Positions 17,784 through 27,078 of a DNA stretch of 63,008 nt are shown one piece after another (positions within the stretch are counted from its first letter, which is position 1; each line of letters begins with the position of its first letter). Source of the DNA: Acidobacteriota bacterium (GTDB lineage Bacteria > Acidobacteriota > Terriglobia > Acidiferrales > UBA7541); assembly GCA_013289955.1 (NCBI GenBank), contig JABCYZ010000038.1, positions 1-63,008 on the forward strand, in the 5' to 3' direction. A model generated the notes under the pieces. It did not search any database and was not told the origin of the DNA. It saw only the letters and a program-made list of their open reading frames with translations. The translations under genes and the position numbers were made by a program.

Positions 17784-18191
17784 ATGACCCTTTCCCTTCG
17801 CCGCTTTCAGCTTTCCATTCTGCCAGAACATTTTGCCATTGTCGGACTCTCTCCGGGCGCGGACATTCCTCTGTGGGCCACGCAAGGCCCTTTTTTCTCG
17901 ATCACGCGCACCAGCGAAGAACTCTCGATCATGGTCGAGGAAAACCGCGTTCCCGCCGAGTATCAATCCCAGGGCGGCTGGCGCGTCATCAAGGTGCACG
18001 GCCCGTTTATGTTGTCCGAGGTTGGCGTGCTCGCCGCTCTTGTCGGACCTCTGGCCGCCGCAAGAATCAGCGTGCTGACCATCGCGACCTTCGATACCGA
18101 TTACCTGCTTGTGGCTTCGGAGAGTCTGACGGCAGCCGTCTCCGCCCTCGAGCGGGCAGGACACACTTTCCAGAGGAGCCCATCCCCATGA
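17784..18191 (+). CDS. ACT-domain (CASTOR-type) small protein
   Basis: 135 residues. LSLRRFQLSILPEHFAIVGL begins a first ACT-like unit, and the central block WRVIKVHGPFMLSEVGVLAA followed by ISVLTIATFDTDYLLV is the standard beta-alpha-beta ligand-binding ACT signature, related to the ACT_7 family that senses amino acids such as arginine. No catalytic domain is attached, so it probably is a ligand-binding regulator. The stop overlaps the start of the aminopeptidase gene in an ATGA arrangement. Confidence 0.8.
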   Translation: MTLSLRRFQLSILPEHFAIVGLSPGADIPLWATQGPFFSITRTSEELSIMVEENRVPAEYQSQGGWRVIKVHGPFMLSEVGVLAALVGPLAAARISVLTIATFDTDYLLVASESLTAAVSALERAGHTFQRSPSP

Positions 18192-20839
18192 ACGTCTCGC
18201 GGGTTCAAAAGGCATGTTCGCGCCGCCTAACCATATCCTTCGCAGCCTCAACATTGCTCGCCCTTCTTTTCGCCGCGCTGCAATTAGGCGCGGACGAGCC
18301 TTATGCCAGAAGCCGCGACTACGACCTAGAACATTCGCGAATCGGCCTGCGCTTCGATCTCGAGCAGAAAAAAGTCATTGGCGACGTCACGCACACGCTG
18401 ACCGTCCTTCGCGATTCCACTTCGAAAATCGTTTTTGACTCCGCCGGCTTGACCATTCAAAGTGTCACCGTCAACAAATCTTCCGCCAAATTTGAGACCA
18501 AAAACGACAAGCTGATTGTCCCGCTCGCGACTGCTGCTCGTGCCGGGCAGAAATTCGACGTCACCATCCACTACGAAGGCAAACCCGCGAAGGGCCTCTA
18601 CTTCATCCTGCCCGACAAGGAGTATCCCGACCGGCCGAAGCAGGTCTGGACGCAGGGCGAATCCGAGGACACGCGCTACTACCTTCCCACATACGACTAC
18701 CCGAATGACCGCCTTACCACCGAAACCATTCTGACAGTGCCCGCTTCGTGGGTCACCGTCGCCAACGGCAAACTCATCAGTGTCACCGATGCCGCCAACG
18801 GCATGAAGGTTTGGACGTGGAAAGAGTCCCAGCCCAGCTCGACGTATCTGATCACCGTGGTCGCCGGAGAATTGGACGAAGTAAAGGATTCCTGGCGAGG
18901 TATGCCCGTCACTTACTACGCGCCCAAGGGCCGCGGTGATCGCCTCTCGATCAACTATGGGCGCACTCCCCAGATGATCGAACTCTTCAGCAAAAAGCTT
19001 GGCGTCGACTATCCCTGGGAAAAGTACGCGCAATCTATGGTCGATGATTTCGTCGCCGGCGGCATGGAAAACTCCAGCGCCACCACCAATACCAGCAGTT
19101 CGCTCCAGCACGCCAAGCTAGCACCCGAGTTCATCACTGGCCAGGACGATCTCATCTCCCATGAGCTCGCCCATCAGTGGTTCGGCGATCTCGTTACTTG
19201 CAAGGATTGGGGAGACATTTGGCTGAACGAAGGCTTCGCTACTTTCATGGAAACAGTTTGGAGCGAATCTCATTTCGGCAAGGACCAAGCCGACTACGAA
19301 AGATGGCTGAACGCGCGCGGTTGGTTTGAACAACCCAGTCTCTATAGCAAGCCGATCGTCCGCCACGACTTCAGCGATTCCGGCGAATTCGATGGCAATG
19401 CCTATACCAAAGGCGGCTGGGTTCTTTACATGCTTCGCCACCAACTTGGCGAAGACGCTTTCTATCGCGGCCTGAAGCACTATCTGGAAGTGAATCGCGG
19501 CAAGAATGTCGTCACCGCCGATCTCGCAAAGGCAATGGAAGAAGCCACACATAGCAACGTCGACCAGTTTTTCGACCAGTGGCTCTATGGAGCAGGCGCT
19601 CCCAAATTCGATCTCAGCTACAAGTACGACGACGCGAAGCACGAAGTCGCGCTCACTGTAAAGCAAACGCAAAAACTAGAAGGCCACGTCGGACTCTTCC
19701 ATATTCCTACGGAAGTCGAAATCACCGCCGCTTCCGGACCGAGACTTTTCCCTATAACGATATCAAGCGAGAAGGATACGGAGGTCTTCACCTTTCAGGC
19801 CGATTCGGCCCCGCTCATGGTCCTCTTCGATAAAGGCGGACACATCCTCAAATCTGCCGATTTTCACAAAGAGAAAAAGGAGTGGCTCTATCAGCTGAAG
19901 AACGCCAGCGAACTCGCCGACCGCGCCGATGCCGTCACAGCTCTGGGCAAGCTCAAGGGCGAAGAGGATGTCGTCGCCGCCCTCCGAGATACTCTCCAGA
20001 ACGACAAAGCGTGGGGTATTCGCGCCAACGCCGCCGACGCTCTCGGGCGACTTGGCGACTCCACTGCCTCCAGGCAACTTCTTGAATCGCTCGACACTGC
20101 AAAGGAACCTTGGGTTCGCAATCGTATCGTCTCCGCTCTCGGTGATTTCAAGGACGATCTGGCCATCGTCAGCAGGCTGAAGTCCATCGCGGGCGAGGAC
20201 AGCTCCTATCGTGCCCGCGGCGCTGCTCTCCAGGCGCTCGGTCGCCTCAAAGCTCCCGGAGCGCTGGCGACTCTCGATGCCGCGGTCGCCGCCGACTCTC
20301 CTGACGGATTCCTGCGCAACGCGGCCCTTCGTTCCATGGGCCCTCTCGGTGACGACAAAGCCGTACCCGTGCTCCTAGAATGGTCCGCCCCCGGCAGGCC
20401 CATCGATTCGCGCAATGCTGCTATCGCCAGTCTCGCGCGCCTCCAAAAAGACAATAAAGAGATCACCAGCCAGATCGCTTCCTATCTGAGCGAGCCGCAC
20501 TTTCCCATTCGCATGGCGAGCATCCTGGCGCTCGGCGCCCGCGGCGACGCAAGGGCCGTTCCCGCCCTCGAAGCCTTGCTTAAGAGCGACGACCTCAGCA
20601 TCGAAATGGTCCCGATGATCAAGGAACAGATCGCAAGTTTGAAAGCCCCCGCCGGCGAACGGCGCCGCTCCCATGGGGAAACTCCGGGCGGAGAGGAAGA
20701 ATCTGCACCCTCCGGAGCAATCCACGATCAAAGCGAAGGCGCCGTGGCCAAACGCCTGGAGCACCTCGAACAGCTCGTGCAAGAAATGAGCGACCGCCTT
20801 AAAACGATCGAAACGCGACTTCCACCGCCAAAACAATAA
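18188..20839 (+). CDS. M1-family zinc aminopeptidase with C-terminal HEAT repeats
   Basis: About 883 residues. Signal peptide (TISFAASTLLALLFAALQL), then an M1 N-terminal beta domain, then a gluzincin domain with GGMENSS (canonical GxMEN exopeptidase motif) and zinc site H325-E-L-A-H329 with E348 in NEGFATF. From about residue 560 there are HEAT-like repeats (VVAALRDTLQNDKAWGIRA, then ANAADALGRLGDSTASRQLL and others), and the last 35 residues form a coiled coil (AKRLEHLEQLVQEMSDRL). The start at 18188 overlaps the ACT stop, with GAGGAG nine bases upstream. It should be periplasmic or extracellular and remove N-terminal residues from peptides. Confidence 0.9.
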   Translation: MNVSRVQKACSRRLTISFAASTLLALLFAALQLGADEPYARSRDYDLEHSRIGLRFDLEQKKVIGDVTHTLTVLRDSTSKIVFDSAGLTIQSVTVNKSSAKFETKNDKLIVPLATAARAGQKFDVTIHYEGKPAKGLYFILPDKEYPDRPKQVWTQGESEDTRYYLPTYDYPNDRLTTETILTVPASWVTVANGKLISVTDAANGMKVWTWKESQPSSTYLITVVAGELDEVKDSWRGMPVTYYAPKGRGDRLSINYGRTPQMIELFSKKLGVDYPWEKYAQSMVDDFVAGGMENSSATTNTSSSLQHAKLAPEFITGQDDLISHELAHQWFGDLVTCKDWGDIWLNEGFATFMETVWSESHFGKDQADYERWLNARGWFEQPSLYSKPIVRHDFSDSGEFDGNAYTKGGWVLYMLRHQLGEDAFYRGLKHYLEVNRGKNVVTADLAKAMEEATHSNVDQFFDQWLYGAGAPKFDLSYKYDDAKHEVALTVKQTQKLEGHVGLFHIPTEVEITAASGPRLFPITISSEKDTEVFTFQADSAPLMVLFDKGGHILKSADFHKEKKEWLYQLKNASELADRADAVTALGKLKGEEDVVAALRDTLQNDKAWGIRANAADALGRLGDSTASRQLLESLDTAKEPWVRNRIVSALGDFKDDLAIVSRLKSIAGEDSSYRARGAALQALGRLKAPGALATLDAAVAADSPDGFLRNAALRSMGPLGDDKAVPVLLEWSAPGRPIDSRNAAIASLARLQKDNKEITSQIASYLSEPHFPIRMASILALGARGDARAVPALEALLKSDDLSIEMVPMIKEQIASLKAPAGERRRSHGETPGGEEESAPSGAIHDQSEGAVAKRLEHLEQLVQEMSDRLKTIETRLPPPKQ

Positions 20840-21073
20840 ACTTCTTCGACAAACGAATGGAGCAGCTAACATGTTCGTTGCCCCGTTCCGCTGCCCCGAG
20901 GAGCCGGGCGTGTCCTGCCTTTCGGCCGCAAACCTGGGCCGGGCCTTCGGGCGGGGCCGGTTCCCCAGCGAATGCGAAAGAAGTTGCGCTGGGGCGATCG
21001 TGCAGTGGGAGGATGGCGGCGGGTTGTGTTAGTGTGATTTTTCCGGATTCGCGAGAGCGGGCAGAGGAGAAAG

Positions 21074-22054
21074 ATGGCAAAACCGAAAGTACTGGCGACG
21101 CGGCCGCTGTTTCCCGCAGCGCAAGAGATTTTGAATGCTGGATGCGAGGCAGAGTATTGGACCAGGCCGGAGCGGATATCCAAAGAAGAGTTATTCGAGA
21201 AAATTAAGGATAAAGAAGGGCTGGTGTGCCTGCTCACGGAGAAAGTCAACCAGGAATTGCTCAGCGCTGCACCGAAATTGCGCATCGCGGCGAATGTGGC
21301 CGTGGGATTCGACAACATTGACGTGGCGGCTTGCACCAAGCGCGGCGTGGTGGCGACGAACACTCCTGGTGTGCTTGACGAGACGACCGCGGATTTTGCC
21401 TGGACTTTGATGATGGCAGTAGGGCGGCGCCTAATCGAAGCGGACACGCTGGCGCGGTCCGGGAATTGGAAAGGTTGGGACTTGGATCAGCTCGTGGGGA
21501 CAGATGTGTGGGGAAAGACGCTGGGGATTGTGGGATTCGGGAGGATTGGACGAGCAATGGCGCGGCGGGCGCTCGGCTTCCAAATGAAAGTGCTTTACGC
21601 CGACGCTGTGCGCGCGCCCGAAGCGGTGGAGAAGGAATTGAAGGCGGAATATCGGGGGATGGCGAGTTTGCTGTCGGAGGCGGATTTTGTAAGCGTGCAT
21701 GTGCCCCTCTTGCCCGAGACAAGCGGGTTATTTGACGCGCCGCGATTTTTAAAGATGAAGCCGACCGCCTTTTTGATCAATACGTCGCGCGGACCGGTGG
21801 TGGATGAAGCAGCTCTCGTGCATGCGCTTGAGAGCGGCAAGATTGCTGGGGCCGCGCTGGATGTATTTGAAAATGAGCCGTTCATTCATCCGGGACTGAA
21901 GAGGCCAAACGTGGTGCTGGCCCCGCACATCGCGTCGGCGTCGATTGAAACACGTACAAAGATGGCGTGCATGGCGGCGGAGAACGTGGTGGCCATGTTC
22001 AAGGGCCAGCGGCCGATGAATATGTTGAATCCGGAAGTTTTGAAAGCGAAGTAA
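21074..22054 (+). CDS. glyoxylate/hydroxypyruvate reductase (D-glycerate dehydrogenase)
   Basis: 326 residues, a D-2-hydroxyacid dehydrogenase. Rossmann motif GIVGFGRIGRAMARRALGF; catalytic Arg in INTSRGPVVDEAAL, Glu in DVFENEP and His in LAPHIASAS. The upstream block NVAVGFDNIDVAACTKRGV and NTPGVLDETTADFAWTLMM is characteristic of the GyaR/GhrB group. It reduces glyoxylate to glycolate and hydroxypyruvate to D-glycerate. ATG preceded by GAGGAGAAAG. The glycerate kinase gene follows 21 bases after its stop, so the pair would funnel glyoxylate or serine-derived carbon to 2-phosphoglycerate. Confidence 0.92.
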   Translation: MAKPKVLATRPLFPAAQEILNAGCEAEYWTRPERISKEELFEKIKDKEGLVCLLTEKVNQELLSAAPKLRIAANVAVGFDNIDVAACTKRGVVATNTPGVLDETTADFAWTLMMAVGRRLIEADTLARSGNWKGWDLDQLVGTDVWGKTLGIVGFGRIGRAMARRALGFQMKVLYADAVRAPEAVEKELKAEYRGMASLLSEADFVSVHVPLLPETSGLFDAPRFLKMKPTAFLINTSRGPVVDEAALVHALESGKIAGAALDVFENEPFIHPGLKRPNVVLAPHIASASIETRTKMACMAAENVVAMFKGQRPMNMLNPEVLKAK

Positions 22055-22075
22055 AAGAGTGCCGGCGACTCTCCT

Positions 22076-23404
22076 ATGGCGGAACTGAAGCAACTTGCCC
22101 GCCGGATCTTCCAGGAAACCATTTCGGCGATTGATATTCCCGAGGCCATGGGGAAGAAACTGCGTCGCGAGGGAGCGGTGCTGTGTTTCGATACTGCGGA
22201 AGTGAATCTGCGCGCTTTTACGAGCTTGCGCGTGGTTGCGATCGGGAAAGCGGCCCATGCGATGGTCGAAGGGCTGGCGAGTGTGTTAGGTCCGGAATTT
22301 CGGTGCAAGGGGATTGTTTCGGCGCCCACACCCCCCTTGTTTGCCGTGGAGGGGATGAACTACTTCGTCGGCGGACACCCGGTGCCGGACGAGCAGAGTT
22401 GGAAGGCGGCGGAAGCGATTCTGGGGTTATTGAAGGGTTGCGACGAAAAAACGATTGTGTTCTTTCTGTTGTCAGGAGGCGGCTCGGCGCTGGTGGAATT
22501 GCCACTCCAACCAGACCTGGCGCTTCGAGAAGTTCAGCAACTCTACAGGGCACTTGTGACTTGCGGCGCGCCGATCCATGCGATCAACTCCGTTCGCAAG
22601 CATATATCGGCCGTGAAAGGCGGGCGCCTGACCCTGGCGGCAGGGCGGGCGACCAAAGTGACGCTTGCTATAAGCGACGTACCGTCCGGATATGAATCGG
22701 ATATCTCTTCAGGGCCCACGCTTCCGGATCTTTCGTCAATCGCGCATGTCGAGAGAATCATTCAGGAATTTGGAGTCGAAGAGAAACTTCCTGCCAGACT
22801 GAGGCAGTGGGTGAGCGAGAGTCGAATGCCAGAAACGCCAAAGGGAGAGGAAGTAGAATTCCTGAACTCCTACTTTTCCATACTGCTTGGTTTGGATGAG
22901 CTATTTCATCCCGCGCATCACGCGGCCGAAGCGAAGGGTTTTCTGGCCTGTTGCGACAACACCACCGATGATTGGCCGGTAGAGAAAGCGGCGGAATATT
23001 TATTGGCGCAGCTCGAAGCGGCGCGCCGGGTGAATCCAGGGCAACGCGTAGCCGTAATTGCGGATGGCGAGGTCAGCTCGCCGGTCCGGGGAAAAGGGAT
23101 CGGCGGGAGGAATGCGGCATTTGTTTTGGCTTGCGTGAAGAAAATTGCCGGGAAGAAGATCGCCGTGCTTAGCGCCGGGACGGACGGAGTGGACGGGAAT
23201 AGTCCGGCGGCGGGAGCGGTCGCGGATGGCGAGACTTTCGAGCGGGGACAGGCGATCGGGCTGAATGCGCGATATATGTTTCGGGAGAGCGATTCCTACA
23301 GTTATTTTGCGCGGCTGGGGGATGCGATTGTCACTGGACCCACGGGCAATAATTTGCGGGATTTGAGGATATTGCTGGCGGAAACGGAAGAGAAGAAGAT
23401 CTAA
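22076..23404 (+). CDS. glycerate 2-kinase (MOFRL/DUF4147 family)
   Basis: 442 residues, the full length of the class II glycerate kinase family. The N-terminal DUF4147 domain has VVAIGKAAHAMVEGL and the phosphate-binding FFLLSGGGSALVELP; the MOFRL C-terminal domain has SPVRGKGIGGRNAAFVLAC and VLSAGTDGVDGNSPAAGAVA, ending TGPTGNNLRDL. It phosphorylates D-glycerate to 2-phosphoglycerate. It is in an operon with the reductase directly upstream, which strengthens both calls. Confidence 0.92.
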   Translation: MAELKQLARRIFQETISAIDIPEAMGKKLRREGAVLCFDTAEVNLRAFTSLRVVAIGKAAHAMVEGLASVLGPEFRCKGIVSAPTPPLFAVEGMNYFVGGHPVPDEQSWKAAEAILGLLKGCDEKTIVFFLLSGGGSALVELPLQPDLALREVQQLYRALVTCGAPIHAINSVRKHISAVKGGRLTLAAGRATKVTLAISDVPSGYESDISSGPTLPDLSSIAHVERIIQEFGVEEKLPARLRQWVSESRMPETPKGEEVEFLNSYFSILLGLDELFHPAHHAAEAKGFLACCDNTTDDWPVEKAAEYLLAQLEAARRVNPGQRVAVIADGEVSSPVRGKGIGGRNAAFVLACVKKIAGKKIAVLSAGTDGVDGNSPAAGAVADGETFERGQAIGLNARYMFRESDSYSYFARLGDAIVTGPTGNNLRDLRILLAETEEKKI

Positions 23405-23526
23405 CGTTTAGACGCTGAGAGGCGCTGAACGAAAACGGCGTAACAAGACCCGCCCCAGCTTGCGGATCAGACCTACCTAATTTCCTTCCATCACAGAAAG
23501 CCTTTTCCTCGCTCCGTCTATGTTGA

Positions 23527-23730
23527 ACGGCCTTCGCTCAAGACGCCATGTTTCGCGGATCTCCCGGCGCTCTCCACTGGAAATTCAAAGCCGATGGCCG
23601 CATCACTTCCTCGCCGGCTGTCTCCGGAGGTCTCGTCTATTTCCTAAGTTTCGACAGCAACTTCTACGCTGTCGATGCCGCAACCGGCCGGCTAAAATGG
23701 AAGTTCAAGACCGCTCATTTATTCCCTTGA
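23527..23730 (+). pseudogene. remnant of a PQQ-like beta-propeller (BamB-like) secreted protein
   Basis: After an in-frame TGA at 23524, the frame reads TAFAQDAMFRGSPGALHWKF, then SSPAVSGGLVYFLSFDSNF and YAVDAATGRLKWKFKT before stopping. The AQDAMFRG segment is the normal region around the signal cleavage site of acidobacterial PQQ-repeat proteins, and the rest is one and a half blades of a propeller. The signal peptide, the usual 15 or so residues between MFRG and the first blade, and all later blades are missing. It overlaps the tail of the YCII gene on the other strand by 16 bases. Confidence 0.7.
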
Positions 23731-24038
23731 GCGCCAAATCCCTGTGCAGCCCCCACCCGCATCGGATGAATTTCAAACTTATTCAATCCGGCCAGCACCG
23801 TCGGATCATTCTCAAGAACCTGCCGCACTTCCGCCTCATCCACTGCCTCAAACACCGCCATGCCAAACGCCCCTCCCGGCGCCATCACCGGCCCGTAAAG
23901 CAGGATCTTCCCGGCGTCGAACCTTTCCCGCGTATACCGGGAATGCTCCTGCATCAGCCCTCTCTCTTCCGGGGTCATATCCATGGGAAACGTTGCTCGG
24001 GGAGGGATCAATTTCACAAAAAAATGTTGTTTGCCCAT
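23715..24038 (-). CDS. YCII-related protein
   Basis: 107 residues. HFFVKLIPPRATFPMDMTPE, then EERGLMQEHSRYTRERFDAG, ILLYGPVMAPGGAFGMAVFE and VRQVLENDPTVLAGLNKFEI match the YCII domain, a small dimeric alpha/beta fold with a possible His/Asp active site and no firmly known reaction. ATG start; the cupin gene ends 34 bases upstream on the same strand, so the two are probably cotranscribed. Confidence 0.8.
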   Translation of the reverse strand: MGKQHFFVKLIPPRATFPMDMTPEERGLMQEHSRYTRERFDAGKILLYGPVMAPGGAFGMAVFEAVDEAEVRQVLENDPTVLAGLNKFEIHPMRVGAAQGFGAQGNK

Positions 24039-24072
24039 AGTCCAGGCATACTATCACGCTCGCAAAGAGCTC

Positions 24073-24339
24073 TCAGCGTTCTCCGATCAGATATCGGCAC
24101 CCGTTCGGCCCCATCTTCGCTGAATGAACGGCCTTCGCCTGAACATCGCAGCGACCTCCCTTGCGATACGTCTTTGCCCGGCCATTCATGGTTAGGGTCA
24201 TCTCGCCGCTTAAAATGATGTGTGCGGTTTCCGTGTCATGCGTATGCTCTGGATAGAACGCGTTCGACCCGTCCTGCCAAATGTAGGTGTGGCCAAATCC
24301 TTCTCGCCCTAACTGTTTTGCCAGCTCTTTTTCGTCCAT
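24073..24339 (-). CDS. small single-domain cupin
   Basis: 88 residues. The first cupin motif is represented by YPEHTHDTETAHIILSGEMT (His ligands and Glu), and the second by VQAKAVHSAKMGPNGCRYL. It forms a single conserved beta barrel and is probably a metal-binding small-molecule enzyme or sensor; no substrate can be assigned. It precedes the YCII gene. Confidence 0.8.
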   Translation of the reverse strand: MDEKELAKQLGREGFGHTYIWQDGSNAFYPEHTHDTETAHIILSGEMTLTMNGRAKTYRKGGRCDVQAKAVHSAKMGPNGCRYLIGER

Positions 24340-24562
24340 AACGGCATTCTACCTGGCATCTCGCGCCGCGCACACGGCACTGCGAAAGGCCCCATCTTTA
24401 CTTTCCCCTCGTTCTTTGCCTCATTATTTCCTCCAAACACGGCTACGCCCCTTCCGCATTGATGGGGGCAGATGCGGAAAGGGCGTGCCGTCTTCAGGAG
24501 AGAAGATCGTTGTTTTGGTGGCGCGGGTTCGGTCAACGCCTGCCAGCGCCAGGTTCTGGTAA

Positions 24563-25414
24563 TCAGTCGACCGACGGCGGTGCACCGATCGGTGCGTGTC
24601 CTCCGGGGCCACCAGGGCCTCGCCCGCCGGACTGGATCGAGTAGCCGGTTGGAACCGCAAACAAGCTGGCCGAAGGCTCTGTCCTCTGAACGTTGGTCAC
24701 CGTGTACGTCGTGGTTCCGAATCGTGGATCGGTCCGGGTGCTTTTTAAGACGATCTGAAGATCCGACGAATACCACCGCTCGGAGACGATTTGGAGGGCC
24801 TTTTCATTTCCGATCTGCCCCGCAGGAATAATATGTGTCATCCGCGTGCCTTCCGCCATCACGCCATTGATCACCTGCGTGCCCAGCGATTCCTTCTTAA
24901 GCAAACCAGCGGCCTCTTCCTTCTGCATCCGATCCTGCTCTCTCCCATGGGGGTTCGAGGCCGAATCAGCATTCGCGCTGTTTCCCGTGTGCGCGCGAAT
25001 GGCCGACTTGTGCGCCACCTTTTGCTCATCGTCCAGCATGATGTGCACGCCCGCGACCGGGTCAGAAATCATCACCATCTTCTTGGGCGTTCCCGACGCC
25101 GTCAGCGGACCGAATCCAGTAAAAGTCGCTTCATGCCGCGACCTTCCCTGGCTGTCGCGATACATGGAGACCTGTGAGGTGCGGTGGATCACTGACCCGT
25201 CCTGCAACGTCTCCGTCGTTTCCGACGTAGCCGTGGCAGAAAACGGCGCGCCTTTCACGACTTTGGCGCCACGCATTCCTTCAAAGCCCATCAACTCCAT
25301 CGGGCCTCCGAAGGGTGGGCCATCCGGGCCGCGCCTCTGCGCTTGGAGCGCCGCAGCGCTCAACACAAGCACCCCGCCCAGAACCAAACACATTTTCATC
25401 TTCGAGTTCATCAT
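24563..25414 (-). CDS. secreted hypothetical protein of the sigma-factor operon
   Basis: 283 residues. Signal peptide (MKMCLVLGGVLVLSAAALQA, cleavage near QRRG), then a Gly/Pro-rich spacer and beta-rich segments: TSQVSMYRDSQGRSRHEATF, VMISDPVAGVHIMLDDEQKV and WYSSDLQIVLKSTRTDPRFG. This resembles a common acidobacterial family of secreted proteins beside ECF sigma factors whose function is unknown. AGGAG lies five bases before the ATG. It follows the anti-sigma gene after a 56-base gap that holds a strong hairpin. The C-terminus is Gly/Pro-rich (GGRGPGGPGGHAPIG). Confidence 0.7.
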   Translation of the reverse strand: MMNSKMKMCLVLGGVLVLSAAALQAQRRGPDGPPFGGPMELMGFEGMRGAKVVKGAPFSATATSETTETLQDGSVIHRTSQVSMYRDSQGRSRHEATFTGFGPLTASGTPKKMVMISDPVAGVHIMLDDEQKVAHKSAIRAHTGNSANADSASNPHGREQDRMQKEEAAGLLKKESLGTQVINGVMAEGTRMTHIIPAGQIGNEKALQIVSERWYSSDLQIVLKSTRTDPRFGTTTYTVTNVQRTEPSASLFAVPTGYSIQSGGRGPGGPGGHAPIGAPPSVD

Positions 25415-25437
25415 TGCTTCTCCTCTTCTCTCCCGTA

Positions 25438-25460
25438 CCGCGATGGCTTACTCATCGCGG
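25438..25460 (-). promoter_or_regulatory. inverted repeat between anti-sigma and secreted-protein genes
   Basis: CCGCGATG and CATCGCGG form a perfect eight-base-pair stem around a seven-base loop. On the minus strand no T tract follows; the ribosome binding site of the secreted-protein gene comes instead. It is more likely an RNA-processing, stability or attenuation element than a terminator. Confidence 0.55.
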
Positions 25461-25470
25461 GAATCTCGTT

Positions 25471-26136
25471 TTAGTTCTGTTCCTCATCCAGCCGCACGGC
25501 TTGCGGCAGGCCATCATTTCCAACCAGCAGATCCACCTGGATCCACTCGCCGGCACGCTCTTCATTCACCGGCAAACCCAGCGCGCCAAGCGAACTGCGC
25601 TGCATGCGCACGTGCAAGATGGCCGCTTCTTCCGTCTCGTCGAGCGTTGTGCCCGGCAACGGGGTAAAGTCTCCGGAATCATCCGCCGTCGAAAGACCAC
25701 CGGACGAATTGCTCGATGCCTGGCTCTGCCCGGCGGGTCCGCTTCCTGTCATCACGTCCTGCCCGCCCAATTTCTGATTCGCGACTTCCCGATGGCGCGC
25801 CTGCTGCCAATTCCACGAACTTACCGCGCCCACAAGAACTGCTGCAGCAGCCAACACCCATGCCGCTACGACCGCGCCCCGCCGAACCACCATCGTGCGA
25901 TGCCGCGTGCGAAACTCCTGCCGCAGCCGCATCTCCACTCGCGCAGGCGCGCGCGCTTCCAGCGTCTCTTCACCCAGCAGACGCAACTCTTCTCTTGCAG
26001 CTTCCCAAGACTCCTGCAACGCCGCACAGTGCGGGCAATGGCTCAGATGGGCCAGCGCAGCCGCTCTCTCGAGCGAGTCCGCGGCGCCATCACGGTCCAG
26101 GTCCAGCACAATCCCTTCTATTTGTTCACAGTTCAT
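25471..26136 (-). CDS. zinc-finger anti-sigma factor
   Basis: 221 residues. The ZAS motif HxxxCxxC is H30-L-S-H-C34-P-H-C37 within a helical N-terminal domain; one TM helix follows at about residues 90-110 (GAVVAAWVLAAAAVLVGAVS), then a periplasmic part. It should hold the ECF sigma factor inactive until a signal reaches the periplasmic side. The sigma gene ends 31 bases upstream on the same strand. Confidence 0.85.
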   Translation of the reverse strand: MNCEQIEGIVLDLDRDGAADSLERAAALAHLSHCPHCAALQESWEAAREELRLLGEETLEARAPARVEMRLRQEFRTRHRTMVVRRGAVVAAWVLAAAAVLVGAVSSWNWQQARHREVANQKLGGQDVMTGSGPAGQSQASSNSSGGLSTADDSGDFTPLPGTTLDETEEAAILHVRMQRSSLGALGLPVNEERAGEWIQVDLLVGNDGLPQAVRLDEEQN

Positions 26137-26167
26137 TGCATTTTTCCCAAACGATTCCGCAATTCCT

Positions 26168-26902
26168 TCACCGCGCCGCCTTCATGCGCCGGGGCACATC
26201 GCGCAACATCTCCAATTTCGCCAGCAGCAGAGCGCGACCGCGGTGCAGCCGCGAACGTATCGTTCCAATCGGGCAGCCCGTCATCTGTGCCGCTTCTTCG
26301 TAACTCATCTCTTCCAGTTCGCACATCACCACGGCTTCGCGAAATTCGGTCGGTAAATCCAGCACCGCCGCTCGGACCTGGTGCATCCGCTCACGCTTTT
26401 CCACCCACATCGCCGGCGTAAAACTGTCCTGTAAAACGATTCCCGCTCCCGTGCCGTCTTCGTTCTTTTCTTCGAGCGGAACTTCTCTGGGAGTCCGCTC
26501 TAGGTGCTTCATCACGCGGTTGCGGGCGATTCCGAAGAGCAGCGCACCCACCGATCCCCGCTCCGGGTCGTACTTTTTCGGCGCGCGGATTAAGGTCATG
26601 AACACGTCCTGCACTATCTCTTCCGCCCCCCAGGCGCTTCCGGTCATCCGCAATGCAAACCTGTACAAACCGCCCTGATGCCGCCGGTAGAGGAGCGCAA
26701 AGGCCTCCTCGTCACCTTTCGCGGCACGCCGCAAAAGCAGGTCGTCTCTATCTAAAGCTGCGATCCTCGTCTCCCCTGCTGCGGCGCCTTGGCCAGTTCG
26801 AGGTGCGTGTTCCGCCTTCTCCCTTATTTCCCGGTCGGGGCGCAAAAAGTTCCCATGGCGGCTGAGCGCCGTGTCCGGCCCGCTGGTAAGTTTCGGTTTC
26901 AC
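26168..26902 (-). CDS. ECF-family RNA polymerase sigma factor
   Basis: Up to 244 residues. Region 2: EEAFALLYRRHQGGLYRFAL, then GSAWGAEEIVQDVFMTLI and the -10-binding GALLFGIARNRVMKHL. Region 4: AVLDLPTEFREAVVMCELEE, then MSYEEAAQMTGCPIGTIRS and RLHRGRALL. The first 55 residues are not part of the sigma fold and the GTG at 26902 has no clear ribosome binding site, so the true start may lie downstream. It is the first gene of the sigma/anti-sigma/secreted-protein operon. Confidence 0.9.
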   Translation of the reverse strand: MKPKLTSGPDTALSRHGNFLRPDREIREKAEHAPRTGQGAAAGETRIAALDRDDLLLRRAAKGDEEAFALLYRRHQGGLYRFALRMTGSAWGAEEIVQDVFMTLIRAPKKYDPERGSVGALLFGIARNRVMKHLERTPREVPLEEKNEDGTGAGIVLQDSFTPAMWVEKRERMHQVRAAVLDLPTEFREAVVMCELEEMSYEEAAQMTGCPIGTIRSRLHRGRALLLAKLEMLRDVPRRMKAAR

Positions 26903-27078
26903 TGTGATTTAGACGTGAGGGGAGCCCGCTGCGTGTCGGCCAAGCATACCTCCGGAGAGGATTCGGCCTCAATCAGAAATTATGTGGAATAGGGCTGGTT
27001 CTCCCTCCAGACGTATCGTTGTATCGCGACGGACAACCGGCGAATCTGACCGCAGGCGTGAACTACGAGCAGCCAGGG

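Noticed and set aside
25315..26421. 368-residue plus-strand frame
   Set aside because: Antisense to the secreted-protein, anti-sigma and sigma genes; no domain, low-complexity composition.
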